Assembly: GCA_009995365.1 (NCBI GenBank) | Contig: JAACPR010000008.1 | Location: 1-36,462 of the forward strand | From: Candidatus Parcubacteria bacterium | GTDB taxonomy: Bacteria > Patescibacteriota > Minisyncoccia > Phycocordibacterales > JAACPR01 | Direction: 5' to 3' | DNA length: 36,462 nt | Part shown: piece by piece, positions 33,026-36,462 of the stretch | Layout: the number at the start of each line of letters is the position of its first letter | How positions within the stretch are numbered: position 1 is the first letter of the stretch | Position numbers and translations under genes: made by a program | Notes under the pieces: model-generated | Told to the model about the DNA's origin: nothing | Database searches by the model: none | The model's input: only the letters and a program-made list of their open reading frames with translations

Positions 33026-34000
33026 ATGAAAATAGCCATCCTATCTAAAGGACCTAATCTTTATTCAACAAAAAGACTAGTTGAAGCGGGTCAAAAAAGA
33101 GGTCACGAAGTTGAAATTATTGACCATTCAAAATGTAGTTTAGTAATGGAAAAAGCTAAGCCTTGTATTTTGCTAAATGGTGAAAAAATAACTGATGTAG
33201 ACATCATTATTCCTCGAATAGGTGCTTCTCTTACCCAATACGGAGCTGCGGTCATTCAACATTTTGATATTCAAGGTGTTTCATCAATTTTGTCTTCGAT
33301 AGCTCTTATTCGTTCTAGAGACAAGCTTCGTAGTTTGCAATATCTTTCAAAATCTGGAATTGGTATTCCAAAAACTGTTTTTGCTCGTCATCCAAAAGCT
33401 GAAAATGTTAAGCGTCTGATAGATGAGATCGGTAAACCTCCTGTTATCTTAAAGCTATTAGAAAGCACCCATGGGAATGGGGTCATGAAGGCAGATTCAG
33501 TCTCTTCGGCAAAGTCTGCATTGGAAGCTTTTTCTGGTATTAAAAAAGACATCATTATTCAGGAATTTATCGAAGAAGCAAACGGAAAAGATCTAAGAGT
33601 AATTGTCGTAGATGGGAAAGTCGTTGCAGCGATGGAAAGGTCAGGAGCTGAAGGAGAGTTCAGATCGAATCTTCATCAAGGAGGAACATCAAAAGTGGTT
33701 GAATTAGATAAAAAAACAGAGATGGCAGCGATTGAATCAGCAAAGCTATTAGGGCTGACTGTTGCTGGTGTTGATCTTCTTGAATCTGAAAGAGGTCCAT
33801 TGGTTATTGAAGTTAATTCTTCACCTGGTCTACAAGGAATCGAAAAAGCAACAAAAATTGATGTTGCTGAAAAAATAATCGAAGCTGCTGAAAATAAATT
33901 CGAAAAGAAGCAAAAGAGAAAAGAAAAAACCAAAGCCAAGAAGAAAAAGAAAAAATTTAAAAAAAGCATTAAAAAACAAATTGAAAGACTAATGCTTTAG
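33026..34000 (+). CDS. rimK: RimK-type ATP-grasp ligase with lysine-rich C-terminal tail
   Basis: A 324-residue ATP-grasp enzyme of the RimK family. The N-terminal domain starts KIAILSKGPNLYSTKRLVEAG; the ATP-grasp part has RSRDKLRSLQYLSKSGI, PPVILKLLESTHGNGVM, QEFIEEANGKDLRVIVVDG and the Mg2+ motif VIEVNSSPGLQGIE. RimK adds glutamate residues to the C terminus of ribosomal protein S6 or makes poly-alpha-glutamate. After residue about 292 there is an added tail of some 30 residues made mainly of lysine, not part of the ATP-grasp core. It could bind RNA or anionic polyglutamate. A RimB-type partner is encoded at 25808-26236. Confidence 0.9.
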   Translation: MKIAILSKGPNLYSTKRLVEAGQKRGHEVEIIDHSKCSLVMEKAKPCILLNGEKITDVDIIIPRIGASLTQYGAAVIQHFDIQGVSSILSSIALIRSRDKLRSLQYLSKSGIGIPKTVFARHPKAENVKRLIDEIGKPPVILKLLESTHGNGVMKADSVSSAKSALEAFSGIKKDIIIQEFIEEANGKDLRVIVVDGKVVAAMERSGAEGEFRSNLHQGGTSKVVELDKKTEMAAIESAKLLGLTVAGVDLLESERGPLVIEVNSSPGLQGIEKATKIDVAEKIIEAAENKFEKKQKRKEKTKAKKKKKKFKKSIKKQIERLML

Positions 34001-34003
34001 ATG

Positions 34004-34012
34004 TGTTAAAAT
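34004..34012 (+). promoter_or_regulatory. Extended -10 promoter of adaptor/ABC operon (leaderless type)
   Basis: TGt plus TAAAAT (34007-34012), 8 nt before the ATG at 34021. It lies over the GTG at 34003, which therefore cannot be the start of this transcript's product and decides the start at 34021. Confidence 0.7.
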
Positions 34013-34020
34013 ATAATAAT

Positions 34021-35454
34021 ATGTTGAAAAATAAAATATTTGTATACTCGATTGGTGTGGTTTTTTTGGTAATTGTAATCCTAATTGTTTTTAATAAGAA
34101 TGGTGAATACCAAACTCATGTTGTAGAAAAAAGTGATTTTATAGAATCTGCTGAAATTGCTGGCAAAATAGTTCCCGCTCAAGAATTAGATTTAGCTTTT
34201 GAAGTGGTTGGTAAAGTTTCTAGAGTGTATGTTGATACGGGTAATAGTGTTCAAGCCGGCGATATCTTGGTGGAGTTAGATACATCAGAAATTTCTAGTG
34301 AGTTATCAGAGGTAATCGCTAATTTAGAAAAAGAGCAATCTCGTTTAGCAGGAGTTTCAGGTGAAGTTACTTCGCAAAATAAATTGCAAAATTCAGCAGA
34401 AAACCTACTTCAGACAATTGAAAAATCTTATGTCACATCTGATGATATTGTAAAAAATAGTGTAGATAAATTTTTCGATAATCCTAACAATAGATTTCCT
34501 GATTTTTCAAATTCATTAGGGGATTATTTTCTGAGACAAGAAATTAATGATCAGAGGTATGAGATTGGTGGACTACTGGAAGAATGGAAAATACAGATAG
34601 ATTCATTGGATCCATTAATAATTGATAATCAAGATGCTGATAATGCTATTTCCAATTTAAGAAAAATAGAGAGTTTTTTGGCCAAAATAACTTCAGATGT
34701 TGATAAATTTTCTCCAACAGGTTCAGTAACTCAAACTGAAATTGATTCGTATAATAATTCTATTAGTAGTGCTAGAAATAATGTTTCTTCACTTATTATT
34801 GAAGTTACAAGTGCTTATAATAATTTTCGAGATGTTCAAGCGGAATTACCTATTTTAGAATCGTCAATAAACAATGCTCGTGCATCAGTCGATAAACTTT
34901 CGGCTCGTAAACAAAAATATGTTTTGCGTGCACCGTTTGATGGAATTATTACAGAACAAGATATTGAATTAGGTCAAGTCGTATCAGCTAATGAAACAGT
35001 TTTATCTATGATTAGCGATGACGCTTTTGATGTGGAAGGTTTTATTCCTGAATTGAATATTATCGGTGTTGAGGTTGGCGATGAGGCAATATTGGCTTTG
35101 GATGCTTTCGGCGGAGATACTAAATTTAGATCTGAAATTTCCCATGTAGATCCAAGAGAAACAATCAAAGATGGAGTTACTACATATAGAGTTTTGTTGA
35201 ATCTTTTAGAGGGTAACGAACAAATTAGGTCTGGTATGACAGTTGATGTAGAGATAATAAAAGAAACAATTGAAGATCAGATAATTATTCCTAGGTATTT
35301 AATTCAGGAAAATGAAAATGGAAGTTATGTAGAAATATACACAGGTAACAAGGTAGAAGATAGACAAATAAAAGTTGGTAAAACAGATGGTAAAGGAGGT
35401 GTTGTTGTGCTTGAAGGTCTAGATGTTAACGAAGAAATAATCATTAGAAAATAA
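34021..35454 (+). CDS. HlyD/MacA-type periplasmic adaptor (membrane fusion) protein
   Basis: About 477 residues from the ATG at 34021 (a GTG at 34003 would add six). It has a TM anchor (about 5-24), a first half of the lipoyl/barrel-sandwich domain (GKIVPAQELDLAFEVVGKV... DTGNSVQAGDILVELD), a long helical hairpin with coiled-coil character (about 95-300), the second lipoyl half (RAPFDGIITEQDIELGQVV), and beta-barrel and membrane-proximal domains. It partners the permease gene that starts 3 nt after its stop. In a single-membrane cell it would work as an extracellular adaptor of a MacB-like ABC exporter. Substrate unknown. Confidence 0.9.
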   Translation: MLKNKIFVYSIGVVFLVIVILIVFNKNGEYQTHVVEKSDFIESAEIAGKIVPAQELDLAFEVVGKVSRVYVDTGNSVQAGDILVELDTSEISSELSEVIANLEKEQSRLAGVSGEVTSQNKLQNSAENLLQTIEKSYVTSDDIVKNSVDKFFDNPNNRFPDFSNSLGDYFLRQEINDQRYEIGGLLEEWKIQIDSLDPLIIDNQDADNAISNLRKIESFLAKITSDVDKFSPTGSVTQTEIDSYNNSISSARNNVSSLIIEVTSAYNNFRDVQAELPILESSINNARASVDKLSARKQKYVLRAPFDGIITEQDIELGQVVSANETVLSMISDDAFDVEGFIPELNIIGVEVGDEAILALDAFGGDTKFRSEISHVDPRETIKDGVTTYRVLLNLLEGNEQIRSGMTVDVEIIKETIEDQIIIPRYLIQENENGSYVEIYTGNKVEDRQIKVGKTDGKGGVVVLEGLDVNEEIIIRK

Positions 35455-35457
35455 ATT

Positions 35458-36462
35458 ATGTTTGATTTGAAATCAATAAAAGTTGGTTGGTTTCTTGGCT
35501 ACAGGCAATTAAAAAGGTCTTCTCTTTGGTCTAACTTGCTTATAGTTTTAATAATGATTTTAACTTTTTTGAATCTGGTTGTTATATCAGGTCTCTTGGT
35601 TGGTTTAATACAGGGTGCATCAAATGCAGTAAAGAATCATTATATTGGTGATATTATAATTTCAAGGCTTCCAGAAAATTCTTTTATAGAAAATACTCCT
35701 CAAATAATTAATACAATAGAAAATACTCCACAAATTAAATCTTACACCGCTAGATATTTATCGTCAGGTTCTTTAGAGTCAAATTATAAAGATAGATCAG
35801 ATTTTACAGAAAATCCTAAGAGAGTTTCTACCGTTATAGCTGGCATTAATCCCGATAAAGAGCACGAAGTAACTCAGATAAAAGATAAATTAATCGAAGG
35901 TGAATTTTTGGAGGGTGACGATTTTGATAAAATAGTTTTGGGGGCATTTTTACTAGAGAAATATTTACAAATTGATTCTCCGGGCTTTCTTGTCTTGAAA
36001 GATGTTGAGATCGGTTCAAAAGTAAGGGTCGATATCAATGGAAATACCAGAGAAATGATAGTTAAGGGTATTTTAAAAAGTAAGACTGATGAAATTGACC
36101 GCAGAGGTTTTATTGTTGATTCTCAGTTGCGTTCGATGATGGGGCGTGACGATAAAAATGTTGGAGAAATTTCTGTAAGAATTGCAGATGGTCAAAATCC
36201 AGATTTTGTTAAGTCGATTTTAGTTAGCAATGGATTTGAGCAATATGCAAAAGTTCAAACTTTTGAAGAGGGTAGACCGAAATTTTTAGATGATATAACT
36301 AATACTTTTAATTTATTAGGAACAATAATTAGTTCAATCGGTCTTGCTGTCGCTGCGATAACAGTTTTTATTGTTATTTTCATTAATGCAATAACCAGAA
36401 GAAAGTATATAGGAATAATGAAGGCTATAGGGGTCGACGGTAAAACATTAGAGTTATCTTAT
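35458..36462 (+). CDS. MacB/FtsX-type ABC transporter permease, 3' end beyond the window
   Basis: An open frame of 335 codons from the ATG at 35458 to the window edge with no stop. It begins MFDLKSIKVGWFLGYRQLKR, has a TM helix (about 25-50), then a large extracytoplasmic domain (about 51-275) and a second TM region (about 280-310) followed by a TRRKYIGIMKAIGV block, typical of FtsX-like permeases in MacB and LolC proteins. A short internal repeat, IENTPQI twice, lies near residue 77. It acts with the adaptor upstream; the ATPase subunit gene is expected downstream. Confidence 0.88.
   Translation, partial: MFDLKSIKVGWFLGYRQLKRSSLWSNLLIVLIMILTFLNLVVISGLLVGLIQGASNAVKNHYIGDIIISRLPENSFIENTPQIINTIENTPQIKSYTARYLSSGSLESNYKDRSDFTENPKRVSTVIAGINPDKEHEVTQIKDKLIEGEFLEGDDFDKIVLGAFLLEKYLQIDSPGFLVLKDVEIGSKVRVDINGNTREMIVKGILKSKTDEIDRRGFIVDSQLRSMMGRDDKNVGEISVRIADGQNPDFVKSILVSNGFEQYAKVQTFEEGRPKFLDDITNTFNLLGTIISSIGLAVAAITVFIVIFINAITRRKYIGIMKAIGVDGKTLELSY

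Noticed and set aside
34003-34020. GTG start for the HlyD-type adaptor
   Set aside because: The extended -10 of the gene lies over this codon, so a transcript from it would start near the ATG at 34021.
1-36462. CRISPR array, transposon or prophage
   Set aside because: No regularly spaced repeats, transposase, integrase or phage structural genes were seen.

Overview
The window is an AT-rich, tightly packed bacterial chromosome segment with about 31 protein genes and no rRNA, tRNA, CRISPR array or insertion sequence that I can see. Short intergenic gaps, a single-membrane style envelope gene set, a minimal fermentative carbon route and many small TM-anchored exported proteins suggest a member of the Candidate Phyla Radiation (Patescibacteria, most like Paceibacteria/Parcubacteria). 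This placement is inferred from gene content; no marker gene here proves it. The standard code fits, although only one gene ends in TGA.

Layout. 1-5041: terminator, lemA-htpX pair, then murC (or mpl-like) and murD with a Nudix hydrolase. 5094-7041: two glycosyltransferases (GT4, GT2). 7090-12141: a PD-(D/E)XK nuclease, then zwf, gnd, a cyclase-family hydrolase and a PGI/PMI-type sugar-phosphate isomerase. 12164-17488: a membrane cluster (DUF389 protein, anchored protein, cation/proton antiporter, Ca2+-type P-ATPase), with mscL convergent to it and a LexA-like S24 repressor. 18840-22360: phosphoketolase and acetate kinase. Together with zwf, gnd and the isomerase these give glucose-6-P to pentose-P to acetyl-P to acetate plus ATP. 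22407-26236: a small hypothetical gene, an anchored cyclophilin, a flavodoxin-fold reductase, a DUF1295 protein, a VanY-type carboxypeptidase and a RimK-associated retropepsin-like protein.

26257-29926 is the most interesting part. A cobalamin riboswitch heads a three-gene operon: a membrane-anchored DUF4430 protein (the fold family of the transcobalamin/intrinsic factor beta domain), a 758-residue surface protein with a DUF4430-like domain plus an alpha/alpha-toroid domain (the two domain types of animal intrinsic factor/transcobalamin, in swapped order), and a six-TM DUF6580/ECF-S-like membrane protein. A convergent gene (30041-31360) encodes another secreted DUF4430 protein. I read this as a surface vitamin B12 capture and uptake system. 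31490-36462: a class II photolyase, a RimK-like ATP-grasp ligase with a lysine-rich tail, and an HlyD/MacA-type adaptor followed by the start of a MacB/FtsX-type permease cut by the window edge.

A second theme is transcriptional. At least eleven genes on both strands have an extended -10 element (TGn then TAnnnT-like) only 6-10 nt before the ATG, with no Shine-Dalgarno, which predicts leaderless or nearly leaderless mRNAs. The riboswitch-controlled gene is an exception, with a clear AGGAG that can be sequestered by a hairpin. Two reported starts were moved on this basis (18840, 34021).
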